From positions 496,001 through 560,000 of the forward strand of contig NZ_JAPEOS010000003.1 of the NCBI RefSeq assembly GCF_026340975.1: 64,000 nucleotides of DNA, in the 5' to 3' direction. Every line of letters starts with the position of its first letter. Position 1 is the stretch's first letter. Source of the DNA: Streptomyces sp. NBC_01214 (GTDB taxonomy: Bacteria; Actinomycetota; Actinomycetes; Streptomycetales; Streptomycetaceae). The translations under genes were made by a program, and so were the position numbers. Below the pieces are notes generated by a model. The model saw only the letters and a program-made list of their open reading frames with translations. It was not told the origin of the DNA and did not search any database. Of the stretch, positions 1-10,024 are shown in pieces.

Positions 1-1
1 C

Positions 2-1755
<1,754 letters not shown>

Positions 1756-1759
<4 letters not shown>

Positions 1760-2502
1760 AGCTCACCCTGCGCGTCTGGCGCCAGCGCGGCGCCGACGCC
1801 CCCGGTCACATGGCCTCCTACGAGGTCGACGGCATCTCGAAGGACATGTCCTTCCTGGAGATGCTCGACACCCTCAACGAGGACCTCATCCTGCGCGGCG
1901 AGGATCCGGTCGCCTTCGACCACGACTGCCGCGAGGGCATCTGCGGTGCCTGCAGCCTCGTCATCAACGGCGACGCCCACGGCCCGGAACGCACCACCAC
2001 CTGCCAGCTCCACATGCGGTCCTTCGCCGACGGCGACACCATCGACGTCGAGCCGTGGCGGGCCGCCGCCTTCCCCGTGGTCAAGGACCTCGTCGTCGAC
2101 CGCGGCGCCTTCGACCGGATCATCCAGGCCGGCGGCTACATCACCGCCCCCACCGGCGCCGCCCCCGAGGCGCACGCCACCGCCGTGCCCAAGGCCGATG
2201 CCGACTTCGCCTTCGAGCACGCCGAGTGCATCGGCTGCGGCGCGTGCGTGGCGGCCTGCCCCAACGGCTCCGCGATGCTCTTCACCTCCGCCAAGGTCAA
2301 CCACCTGAACGTCCTCCCGCAGGGCTCGCCGGAGCGCGAGACCCGGGTGCTGGACATGGTGGCCCGAATGGACGAGGAGGGCTTCGGCGGCTGCACCCTG
2401 ACCGGCGAGTGCGCCACGGCCTGCCCGAAGGGCATCCCGCTGCCGTCGATCGCCGCGATGAACAAGGAGTGGCTGCGGGCGGTGCGCAAGGGCCCGCGCT
2501 GA
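1756..2502 (+). CDS. sdhB: Succinate dehydrogenase/fumarate reductase iron-sulfur subunit
   Basis: 248-residue electron-transfer subunit of complex II, passing electrons from SdhA flavin to quinone in the membrane anchor. The N-terminal ferredoxin fold has the [2Fe-2S] cysteines (CREGICGAC and a later CQLH). The C-terminal part has CIGCGACVAACP for [4Fe-4S] and CTLTGECATACPKGIP for the [3Fe-4S] cluster. The short MKLTLRVWRQ start and the length match the actinobacterial/Bacillus-type SdhB rather than the proteobacterial one. The start overlaps the sdhA stop by four bases. No membrane subunit follows, so the operon order is probably sdhC-sdhA-sdhB. Only a weak 5-bp hairpin (2503-2518) follows the stop. 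Confidence 0.96.
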
Positions 2503-2645
2503 CCCCGAGGTCCCGGGGCGGCTGCTCCTGCTCCGCCACCGCCCCGCCCCTGCCCGCCCCTGCCCCCTGCGCCGATCGGCTGACCGGTACGGCCCGTACC
2601 GCGCCGCGCCCCGGCGCCGCCCGGGCCGTGGGGGACAGTGGCGCC

Positions 2646-3326
2646 ATGCCAGAAGCCCCCGCCAGGTCCGGACCGCGTCGCCGAGCCGTCCTGGCCGCCG
2701 CCCTTGCCCCGCTCGCCGGAGCCGGGTGCACGGGCGAGGCAGCCTGGCGCACCCCGGCGCCGGGTGCTCCCGGTACTCCCGGTGCGCCGAGTACTCCCGT
2801 CGGGCCCAGGGACGCCCTGGTGATGGTGATCCGGCACGCGGAGAAGCCGTACGCCGGTGGCGTCGGCCGGGACGCGCAGGGCGAGGACGACCCCGGTTCG
2901 CTGGCCGGCCGCGGCTGGCGCCGGGCCGAGCGGCTCCCGCGCCTCTTCCCGCCGGCTCCCGGCTCCTCGCTGCCCCGCCCCGCGGCGGTCTTCGCGGCAG
3001 GCGGGAAGGGGGCCGCCGCCCCCGCGCGGTGCCAGCAGACGGTGGCGGCGCTCGCCACCGCCCTGCGCACCCCCGTCCGCGCCGAGTTCGCCGTCGGCGC
3101 CGAAGCCGCCCTCGTGCAGGCCGCGTTGGCCGCGCCCATGCCCGTACTCGTCTGCTGGGAGCACAGCGGGATCCCACGCCTGACCCGGGCCCTCGGCGCC
3201 GACATGGTCCCCGGCACCCCGGCGACCTGGCCCGACCGGCACGACCTCGTCTGGATCTTCACCCGCCGCCGGGGGCGGTGGAGCTTCCGCGAACTGCCGC
3301 AGCACCTGCTCCCCGGCGACGTCTGA
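2646..3326 (+). CDS. Histidine-phosphatase-superfamily exported lipoprotein
   Basis: 226 residues. The N-terminus has a twin-arginine-like RRR at 11-13, a hydrophobic stretch and a lipobox-like LAGAGC ending at Cys28, which suggests Tat/lipoprotein export. A proline-rich linker (residues 35-52) follows. MVIRHAEKP at residues 60-68 is the RHG-type phosphohistidine motif of the histidine phosphatase superfamily, and a second conserved histidine in CWEHSGIPRL (about residue 173) is the usual partner. The substrate cannot be told from sequence. It stands alone between sdhB and a convergent AraC-type regulator. The domain call is good; the export mode is inferred. Confidence 0.8.
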   Translation: MPEAPARSGPRRRAVLAAALAPLAGAGCTGEAAWRTPAPGAPGTPGAPSTPVGPRDALVMVIRHAEKPYAGGVGRDAQGEDDPGSLAGRGWRRAERLPRLFPPAPGSSLPRPAAVFAAGGKGAAAPARCQQTVAALATALRTPVRAEFAVGAEAALVQAALAAPMPVLVCWEHSGIPRLTRALGADMVPGTPATWPDRHDLVWIFTRRRGRWSFRELPQHLLPGDV

Positions 3327-3379
3327 GTCGTACCGCCGGATCGGCCCTCCGGATCGGCCCGCCGATGCCGCGCCGTTGT

Positions 3380-4243
3380 TCAGGCCACCGTCTGCTCCAC
3401 CGGGATCCACAGCTCCGCCTTCGCCTCTGTCCCGTCCCGGGACACCCGGGTGCGCAGGATTTCGGGCCCCGGCCGGCTCCGGTAGGGGTTGGACGGGAAC
3501 CACTGCGTGAACACGTCCCGCCACAGGTACTGGAGCGTCTGCGGGAACGGGCCGGAACTCTCGAAGACCGCCCACGCTCCGGCCCGGACGGTGAGCGCGT
3601 CCATGTCCTCGGGCACGGCGGCGCGGGTCACCACCCCGTGGTAGTAGTCGAGTTCGGTTCCCTCCGCGCGGCTGTCGTGCAGGTTGTCGCTCGCCGAGAT
3701 GATCCCCTCCGGCTCCTGGTCGGACAGGCTCTGGATGCGCCGCAGCGTCTCCTGGCCGATCCCGCGGATGAAGGCGATGGCCTGGTTCGGCCCCTCGTGC
3801 ACGAGCGGGACCCGCGCCTTCCTGCCGACCACACGGAACTCGTCCTTCTCCACGACCTTGTACTCCATGCTGCTGCTCCCTTCGACGATGAGGCGGAAGG
3901 ACATCCGTGGCTGTGAACGCAGCGTCGCACCATGGCGCCTCGCCTCGCCGGGACCGACGCCGTGCACGGCCCGGAACGCACGCGCGAACGCCTCTGCGGA
4001 GGTGTAGCCGTAGCGCACCGCGATCTCCAGGAGCGTCCGCTCCCCGCCCAGCACCTCGGCGCCCGCGACCGTCAGCCGCCTGCGGCGGATGTACTCCGAC
4101 AGCGGCATCCCGGCCAAGGCGGAGAACAGCCGCCGGAAGTGGTACTCCGACGTCACCGCGATCCGTGCCAGGTCGGCCGCCTCGATCGGCTGATCGAGGC
4201 GGTGCTCGACGTGCTCCATGGCCTGGTTCAACCGCTCCAGCAT
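3380..4243 (-). CDS. AraC-family transcriptional regulator with GyrI-like effector domain
   Basis: 287 residues. The first 100 are a double helix-turn-helix AraC DNA-binding domain (SEYHFRRLFSALAGMPLSEYIRRRRL is the recognisable second half of HTH1 and the start of HTH2, region split here only for identification). From about residue 125 on is a GyrI-like/AraC_E_bind small-molecule domain, as in Rob/SoxS-type or BmrR-like multidrug sensors. I prefer the ATG at 4243, which has GGGAAGGA just upstream, over the GTG at 4267. It is convergent with the phosphatase gene and divergent from the small zinc-ribbon-like gene at 4412. Effector and targets are unknown. Confidence 0.88.
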   Translation of the reverse strand: MLERLNQAMEHVEHRLDQPIEAADLARIAVTSEYHFRRLFSALAGMPLSEYIRRRRLTVAGAEVLGGERTLLEIAVRYGYTSAEAFARAFRAVHGVGPGEARRHGATLRSQPRMSFRLIVEGSSSMEYKVVEKDEFRVVGRKARVPLVHEGPNQAIAFIRGIGQETLRRIQSLSDQEPEGIISASDNLHDSRAEGTELDYYHGVVTRAAVPEDMDALTVRAGAWAVFESSGPFPQTLQYLWRDVFTQWFPSNPYRSRPGPEILRTRVSRDGTEAKAELWIPVEQTVA

Positions 4244-4411
4244 CCTGTGTCCTTCCCTTTCGACCACTCACGTTAGGAGGGACCCACCACGGCGGACCCG
4301 ACATCCTGTGCCCGGTCCGGTCGGGTGGGGTCGGGTCCGGTCCGGACGTCTGGGACCGTCCCGCCCGGGGCCGGACGCGGAGCCCGGCAGCGTTGCGCGT
4401 ACGGTCGACGC

Positions 4412-4963
4412 ATGCACGATCAGCGAGACCACGGCCAGGTAACCGGAGGGCCGGAGCACGGGCAGGCGGATCAGCCTGCCGCAGCGGCCGAAGCGGTGGT
4501 GTTCGTGTGCGCGGCATGCGACGTCCCCCTGACGGGGCCGCTCACACGGCTGCCCGAAGTTCCCGAGGCGCCCTACTACGCATGGTGGGAAGTCGACGAG
4601 CGGGGTCCGTCACCGGCAACCGTGCCGTCGGGATGCTACGCGATCGAGACGCAGCCGTACGGTGCGCCCCTGGTCGTCACCGAAACGCCCGGGCCGGTGA
4701 TGCCGCGCCACGGGGGCCACATGAACGTGGACGGCGAGCACCTGGTGTCGCAGGGCCCGCGGGGCAACATCGTCATCAACCCGGACGATGCCCGGGGCCT
4801 GGAGTTGCAGCACGCATCGCCCGCCTGCTGCGGAGCGACTCCGAACGGCGGAATGAACCAGCTGTGCGCCTGCGGAACCCTTGTCGCGACCCTCTGCTCC
4901 GACTGCTGCCTGCCGTACGAACTCCATCTCTCGGCCGACCACGTCCGAGCGGTTCGCCCTTGA
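4412..4963 (+). CDS. Hypothetical protein with several cysteine pairs
   Basis: 183-residue protein that I do not recognise. After about 28 polar residues there is a CAACD pair, later PACCG, then CACGT and CSDCC near the C-terminus. These four cysteine-rich spots could form zinc-ribbon-like sites. No signal peptide or membrane segment is visible, so it is probably cytoplasmic. Coding is supported by good third-position GC and by an uninterrupted frame in which competing frames are poor. It is divergent from the AraC regulator and could be its target, but nothing else supports that. Confidence 0.6.
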   Translation: MHDQRDHGQVTGGPEHGQADQPAAAAEAVVFVCAACDVPLTGPLTRLPEVPEAPYYAWWEVDERGPSPATVPSGCYAIETQPYGAPLVVTETPGPVMPRHGGHMNVDGEHLVSQGPRGNIVINPDDARGLELQHASPACCGATPNGGMNQLCACGTLVATLCSDCCLPYELHLSADHVRAVRP

Positions 4964-5029
4964 GCCGGGTGCGGGCCGCTCCCCGGACCGAGCCTCCGAC
5001 CGAGCCTCCGGACCCCGCCCGGCGCACCG

Positions 5030-5572
5030 TCAGAAGGCGTACCGGATCCGCAGCCACGGCGCACGGGTGGCGACGAGTGCGCGCATCGTCTCGACGGCCC
5101 CGGCCTTCACCCCGTTGCGGTAGCGGACGTTCCAGCTTCCGTTCTCGGAGCGCTTGGGCTGCTGGAGCTCCGGCCGCCACGACGCCTCCTCCGCCCTCCG
5201 CGGCGGCCTGGTCCACACAGGTGCTCCCGTCCACGTTCCGGCCGGCGCCGGTGGCGCGGGGCGCGTCGTGCCGGAGGTTCCCCGGGCCCCGCTGAAGAGC
5301 AGCGACGTACCGGCAAAGTGCAAGGTGCCAGCCGCCCTTGACCAGCGCTGCGACCGTGGTGTCGTAGGACTTCCTCGGGTCGGTGGGACGTCGTCCTTGG
5401 GCTTCTCGATGAACCCGGCCGCCCGCGGAGGCCGCAGCTGAGGCCGCGTCACTGCCCTTGCCCGTTCCGAACCGTTCTCACTGCTGCAACCCGCGACCAA
5501 CAGCACCGTCCCGGAGACCGCGGCCACCCACCTCGCCTTGCGCCCTGCTCCCCACTTCCCCACTTTCCCCAC
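5030..5572 (-). pseudogene. Putative lipoprotein gene with disrupted middle
   Basis: The frame has a plausible lipoprotein signal (hydrophobic run then VLLVAGCSS lipobox) and a coherent C-terminus (SWNVRYRNGVKAGAVETM, ending IRYAF). Between about 5290 and 5385 the best coding sense moves to another frame, which reads KSYDTTVAALVKGGWHLA, and then returns. This suggests two compensating indels. The start is unclear: GTG 5572 has no good ribosome site. It lies downstream of and on the same strand as the uvrA-like gene. It could instead be an intact fast-evolving lipoprotein or an assembly artefact. Confidence 0.35.
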
Positions 5573-5627
5573 GTGTTCGCGGACCCGTGCCTGAGCGATC
5601 GAGGCGGCAGTCTGCCAGCGGCAGTTC

Positions 5628-8036
5628 TCAGCCGGACCCGAGGGCCCGCGCCAGGTACGGGGCCGTGCGGCTGCCCGGTGCGGAGGCCACTTCCGAGGGC
5701 GTGCCCGCGGCGACCACGCGGCCGCCCGCCGTGCCGCCGCCCGGACCCAGGTCGATGACCCAGTCCGCGCCCGCGACCACCTCCATGTCGTGCTCCACGA
5801 CCACCACCGAGTGCCCGGCGTCCACCAGCCCGTGCAACTGCCGCAGCAGCACCCGCACATCGGCCGGATGCAGCCCGGTCGTCGGCTCGTCCAGCAGGTA
5901 CAGCGTGTGGTCCCGGCGCAGCCGCTGCAGTTCCGTCGCCAGCTTGATCCGCTGGGCCTCGCCGCCGGACAGCTCCGTGGCCGGCTGCCCCAGCCGCAGG
6001 TAGCCCAGCCCGATCTCCTCCAGCGCCCGCAGGCTGCGCGCCGCCGCCGGGGCGTCGGCGAAGAAGGCGGCCGCCGACTCCACCGTCAGGCCCAGGACCT
6101 CGGCGATGTTCAGGCCCTCGTACCGGACCTCCAGGGTCTCGGCGTTGTACCGGGCCCCCGCGCACTCGGGGCACGGGGCGTACGTACTCGGCAGGAACAG
6201 CAGCTCCACCGAGACGAAGCCCTCGCCCTGGCAGGTCTCGCACCGCCCGCCCGGCACGTTGAAGGAGAACCGGCCCGCCTTCCAGCCGCGCTCCCGCGCC
6301 CCGGGAGCCGCCGTGAAGAGCCTGCGCACCACGTCGAACAGCCCGGTGTACGTGGCCAGGTTGGACCGCGGCGTCCGGCCGATCGGCTTCTGGTCCACCT
6401 CCACCAGCCGCCGTACGGGAAAGTCCGCCTCCGTGAGCCGCTCGCCGACCTCCCGGGCCAGCACCTGCCCCACCAGCGTGGACTTGCCCGACCCCGACAC
6501 CCCGGTGACGGCCGTGAACACCCCGAGCGGGAACTGTGCCTCCAGCTCCCGCAGGTTGTGCCGGTGCACCCCGCTCAGCCGCACCGCCCCGGTCGCCGCG
6601 CGCACCTGCCGGGGGGCCGCGGCCGGCTCCCGCGCCGCGAACAGGTGCCGGGCCGTCGCCGACCCCGCCACCCCGGCCAGGTCCTGCGGCGGCCCGCTGT
6701 GGAGCACCTGCCCGCCGTGCTCGCCGGCCAGCGGACCCACGTCCACCAGCCAATCCGCGTGCCGCACCACATCGAGATGGTGTTCCACGACGAAGACCGT
6801 GTTCCCGGCCTCCTTCAGCCGGTCCAGTACGCCGAGCAGCGCCTCGGTGTCGGCCGGGTGCAGCCCCGCCGACGGTTCGTCCAGCACGTACACGACCCCG
6901 AACAGCCCCGACCGCAGTTGCGTCGCCAACCGCAGCCGCTGCAGCTCGCCCGCGGACAGGGTCGGCGCGGTCCGGTCCAGGCTCAGATAGCCCAGCCCCA
7001 GCTCCGTGACGGGCCCGATCCGGGAACGCAGGTCCTCGGTGAGCACCCGCGCCGCCTCCCCGTCCAGGGGCGCGGAGGCCAGTACGCCGTCCAGGTCGGT
7101 CAGTGCCAGCGCCGCCAGCTCCGCGATGGTCCGCCCGGCGAAGGTGACGGCGAGGGCCTCCGGGCGCAGCCGCCGGCCCTCGCACACCGGACACGGCGAG
7201 TCGGCGAGGAACTTCTCGGCGCGGGCCCGCAGGGTGGCGCTCTTGCTGTCGGCGAAGGTCCGCATGACGTAGCGGTGGGCGCTCATGTACGTGCCCTGGT
7301 AGGGCCGTTGGATCCGCTCGGCCTCCCGCACCGGGTGCACGGTCACCACCGGCTGCTCCTCGGTGAACAGGATCCACTCGCGGTCCTTCGCCGGCAGCTC
7401 CCGCCAGGGCCGGTCCACGTCGTGGCCGAGGGTCTCCAGGATGTCCCGCAGGTTCTTGCCCTGCCAGGCGCCCGGCCAGGCGGCGATCGCACCTTGACGG
7501 ATCGACAGCTCCGGGTCGGGGACGAGGAGTTCCTCGCCGGTGCGGTGGATCCGGCCGAGCCCGTGACAGGACGGGCAGGCCCCGGCGGCGGTGTTGGGCG
7601 AGAAGGCGTCGGAATCGAGCCGCTCCGCACCCGGCGGGTAGGTCCCGGCCCGCGAGTACAGCATCCGCAGGGAGTTGGACAGCAGGGTCACCGTGCCGAC
7701 CGAGGAGCGCGAGCCGGGGGAGGAGCGGCGCTGCTCCAACGAGACGGCCGGCGGCAGCCCGGTGACCGAGTCCACCTTCGGCGCGCCGATCTGGTGGATC
7801 AGGCGCCGGGCGTACGGGGCCACGGACTCGAAGTACCGGCGCTGGGCCTCGGCGTAGAGCGTGCCGAAGGCGAGCGAGCTCTTCCCGGAGCCGGAGACCC
7901 CGGTGAACACGGTCAGCGCGTCGCGCGGGATGTCCACGTCGACGCCGCGCAGATTGTGCTCCCGGGCGCCCCGGACCCGTACGTAGGGGTCGAGGGACGT
8001 GGGGGAAGGGGCGGGGGTACGTGCGGCCTGGTGCAT
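5628..8036 (-). CDS. UvrA-like ABC ATPase (short, class II type)
   Basis: 802 residues, shorter than housekeeping UvrA (about 950-1000). It has two ABC ATPase halves: Walker A GVSGSGKSS near residue 46 and GVSGSGKST near residue 507, with LSAGELQRLRLAT and LSGGEAQRIKLAT signatures. Zinc-finger cysteines are present (CPSCHGLG, CPVCEG, CETCQGEG...CPECAG). The shorter length suggests loss of insertion regions, as in class II UvrA paralogues, which often confer self-resistance to DNA-targeting drugs or act in accessory repair. It begins 24 bp after the LLM oxidoreductase stop on the same strand, with AGGACGA before the ATG. A drug-resistance role is inference only. Confidence 0.88.
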   Translation of the reverse strand: MHQAARTPAPSPTSLDPYVRVRGAREHNLRGVDVDIPRDALTVFTGVSGSGKSSLAFGTLYAEAQRRYFESVAPYARRLIHQIGAPKVDSVTGLPPAVSLEQRRSSPGSRSSVGTVTLLSNSLRMLYSRAGTYPPGAERLDSDAFSPNTAAGACPSCHGLGRIHRTGEELLVPDPELSIRQGAIAAWPGAWQGKNLRDILETLGHDVDRPWRELPAKDREWILFTEEQPVVTVHPVREAERIQRPYQGTYMSAHRYVMRTFADSKSATLRARAEKFLADSPCPVCEGRRLRPEALAVTFAGRTIAELAALALTDLDGVLASAPLDGEAARVLTEDLRSRIGPVTELGLGYLSLDRTAPTLSAGELQRLRLATQLRSGLFGVVYVLDEPSAGLHPADTEALLGVLDRLKEAGNTVFVVEHHLDVVRHADWLVDVGPLAGEHGGQVLHSGPPQDLAGVAGSATARHLFAAREPAAAPRQVRAATGAVRLSGVHRHNLRELEAQFPLGVFTAVTGVSGSGKSTLVGQVLAREVGERLTEADFPVRRLVEVDQKPIGRTPRSNLATYTGLFDVVRRLFTAAPGARERGWKAGRFSFNVPGGRCETCQGEGFVSVELLFLPSTYAPCPECAGARYNAETLEVRYEGLNIAEVLGLTVESAAAFFADAPAAARSLRALEEIGLGYLRLGQPATELSGGEAQRIKLATELQRLRRDHTLYLLDEPTTGLHPADVRVLLRQLHGLVDAGHSVVVVEHDMEVVAGADWVIDLGPGGGTAGGRVVAAGTPSEVASAPGSRTAPYLARALGSG

Positions 8037-8060
8037 TCGTCCTATTTTAAAGGTTCCCCT

Positions 8061-9050
8061 TCAGAGGCCCGCGATGCGGGCCAGGCGTGCGTAGGAGTCC
8101 AGCAGCGCCGTGCGGTCGTACGTGGACGTGGTGACCAGCAGTTCGTCCGCGCCGGTCCGGTCCGCCACCTCCGACAGCTGCGCCGCCATCTGGTCCTCCG
8201 TGCCGTGGAGGTGGCCGGCGAGGGCGTCCTCGTAGAGCTCGCGCTCCTTCGCCGTCATCTCCAGTGCCTCGATCTCCTGCGCCGGCCGCAGCGGCGGGAA
8301 GCTGCCCCGGGTGCGGGAGTGTGCGAGGGCCCAGGCCTCCGGGACCAGGATGCGGCGGGCCTCCTCCTCGGTGGCGGCGACCGCCACCGTGCCCGAGACC
8401 ACGACGTACGGCTGCGCGCCGTGGGCGGTGGGCCGGAACTCCTCGCGGTACGCCCGGACGATCTCGCCCACCCGGCCGCGGGCCCGCAGGTCGCCCACCA
8501 CCAGCGGTAGCCCGGCCCGGGCGGCGGTCCGGGCGCCCTCGCCGGTGGCCAGGACGTAGGCGGGGATGTGCAGGCCCTCGGCGGGGCGGGCGTGCACCTC
8601 GGGGTGGGCCCGCTGGGTGCCGTCGAGCCAGCCCAGCAGTTCGGTCAGGTGCTCCTCGAAGCGGTCGGCGTCACCGGTGTCGCGGCCCAGCGCCCGCCGG
8701 ATGCCGCCCGTGAAGCCGACCGAACGCCCGAGGCCCATGTCGATCCGGCCGGGGAACAGCGACTCCAGGACCCCGAACTGTTCCGCCACCACCATCGGCT
8801 GGTGGTTGGGCAGCATGACCCCGCCCGTGCCGACCCGGATCCGGTGCGTCGCTCCGGCGACGGCGGCGGCCAGCACCGTCGGCGCCGAGCCCGCGACGCC
8901 GGGAACGCTGTGGTGCTCCGAGACCCAGAAGCGGTGGTAGCCGAGCTCCTCGGCCGTCCGGGCCAGCTCCACGGTGTCGCGCAGGGCCTGCGGGGCCGGG
9001 TGGCCCTGACGGGTGCGGGAGCGGTCGAGTATCGAGAGTTTTCGGATCAC
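8061..9050 (-). CDS. LLM-class flavin-dependent oxidoreductase
   Basis: 329 residues of the luciferase-like monooxygenase family, using reduced FMN or F420. The sequence LSILDRSRTRQG at the start and FWVSEHHSVPGVAGSAPTV around residues 41-60, plus GTGGVMLPNHQP and GLGRSVGFTGG, are typical of the group 1 bacterial-luciferase-like proteins (MsnO8/YhbW-like). The start is a GTG at 9050 without a strong ribosome site. It is likely co-transcribed with the downstream uvrA-like gene. The substrate is unknown. Confidence 0.88.
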   Translation of the reverse strand: MIRKLSILDRSRTRQGHPAPQALRDTVELARTAEELGYHRFWVSEHHSVPGVAGSAPTVLAAAVAGATHRIRVGTGGVMLPNHQPMVVAEQFGVLESLFPGRIDMGLGRSVGFTGGIRRALGRDTGDADRFEEHLTELLGWLDGTQRAHPEVHARPAEGLHIPAYVLATGEGARTAARAGLPLVVGDLRARGRVGEIVRAYREEFRPTAHGAQPYVVVSGTVAVAATEEEARRILVPEAWALAHSRTRGSFPPLRPAQEIEALEMTAKERELYEDALAGHLHGTEDQMAAQLSEVADRTGADELLVTTSTYDRTALLDSYARLARIAGL

Positions 9051-9111
9051 ACAGGACTCAACGCCCGGCGGCCGTGAGGATTCCCCCGTACGGCTCTCCT
9101 ACGCTGACGGG

Positions 9112-9603
9112 ATGAGTGAGCACACCACCCGGCCGCTGGCCGTCTTCGACCTCGACAACACCCTGGCGGACACTGGCCATCGCCAGGGCTTCCTGGAGCG
9201 CCGGCCCCGGGACTGGACCGGTTTCTTCGCCGCCGCCCCCGCCGATCCGCCGCTCGCGCGCGGGGTCGCGCTGGCCGTGGAGAGTGCGGCCGACTGCGAG
9301 GTGGTGTACCTGACCGGGCGCCCCGAGCGGTGCCGCGCGGACACGCTCGACTGGCTCGCCCGGCACGACCTGCCCGAGGGGCGGCTGTTCATGCGCGGCA
9401 ACCAGGACCGGCGGCCGGCCCGCACGACCAAGCTGGAAGTGCTGCGGCGGATCTCCCGGGGCCGGGAGGTGCGGATGCTCGTCGACGACGACGAGCTCGT
9501 CTGCCGGGCCGCGCGCGCCGCCGGATTCCGGGTGGTGCTCGCCGACTGGGCGGCGGACGCGCCCGAGCTGGAGTCCGCCCAGGAGGGCGACGGACGGACG
9601 TGA
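9112..9603 (+). CDS. HAD-superfamily phosphatase (polynucleotide-kinase 3'-phosphatase-like)
   Basis: 163 residues. VFDLDNTLAD at residues 10-19 is HAD motif I with the nucleophilic aspartate, YLTGRPE around residue 65 is motif II, and MLVDDDELVCRAA around residue 120 is motif IV. The small capless size and the TGRPE spacing resemble the phosphatase domain of T4 polynucleotide kinase and other PseT-like stand-alone phosphatases. A nucleic-acid-end substrate is possible but not shown. ATG at 9112 is the only sensible start. It is divergent from the LLM oxidoreductase. Confidence 0.75.
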   Translation: MSEHTTRPLAVFDLDNTLADTGHRQGFLERRPRDWTGFFAAAPADPPLARGVALAVESAADCEVVYLTGRPERCRADTLDWLARHDLPEGRLFMRGNQDRRPARTTKLEVLRRISRGREVRMLVDDDELVCRAARAAGFRVVLADWAADAPELESAQEGDGRT

Positions 9604-9644
9604 GGTGACCGGACGGACGGACGTGACGTGACCGGGGGCGGGGC

Positions 9645-9860
9645 TCAGTCCTCGCCCTCGAGGCGGAAGCCGACCTTGAGCCCCACCTGGTAGTGGGCGA
9701 TCTCCCCGTTCTCGATGTGGCCGCGCACCTGAACCACCTCGAACCAGTCCAGGTTCCGTACGGTCTGGCCCGCCCGGGCGATGCCGTTGCGGATGGCCTG
9801 ATCGATGCCCTCGTGGGAGGTGCCGACGATCTCGGTCACCCGGTACGTGTGATTGGACAT
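9645..9860 (-). CDS. Dodecin (flavin-storage protein)
   Basis: 71 residues, full length for the family. The start MSNHTYRVTEIVGTS, the central RNLDWFEVVQVRG with the tryptophan that stacks on flavin, and the end YQVGLKVGFRLE are classic dodecin. Dodecins form hollow 12-mers that bind FMN/FAD or CoA. It is a single-gene unit on the minus strand, convergent with the HAD phosphatase and divergent from the sugar-binding lipoprotein. Confidence 0.95.
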   Translation of the reverse strand: MSNHTYRVTEIVGTSHEGIDQAIRNGIARAGQTVRNLDWFEVVQVRGHIENGEIAHYQVGLKVGFRLEGED

Positions 9861-9970
9861 GGAGGTCTCCCGACAGTGGGTGGCTTTTGCCTGGTTCTAC
9901 GGTGCCCCAGTAAGTCCGGGTCCGCGAACTTTGGGCGAACAGTCTCGAGCGAAAGCCCCTTGACCGGCCT

Positions 9971-9986
9971 ATTGGTCTATGCCAAT
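9971..9986. promoter_or_regulatory. DasR/GntR-type operator (dre-like palindrome)
   Basis: ATTGGTCTATGCCAAT is an inverted repeat (ATTGG ... CCAAT) about 40 bp before the lipoprotein start. Its core TGGTCTATGCCA differs from the DasR consensus core TGGTCTAGACCA at two of twelve positions. DasR controls N-acetylglucosamine/chitin uptake genes in streptomycetes. The position just ahead of a sugar-binding lipoprotein fits such control. Confidence 0.6.
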
Positions 9987-10024
9987 TTCGAGCCATCCGA
10001 GATCGAGCCCAGAAGGGGACCCTC

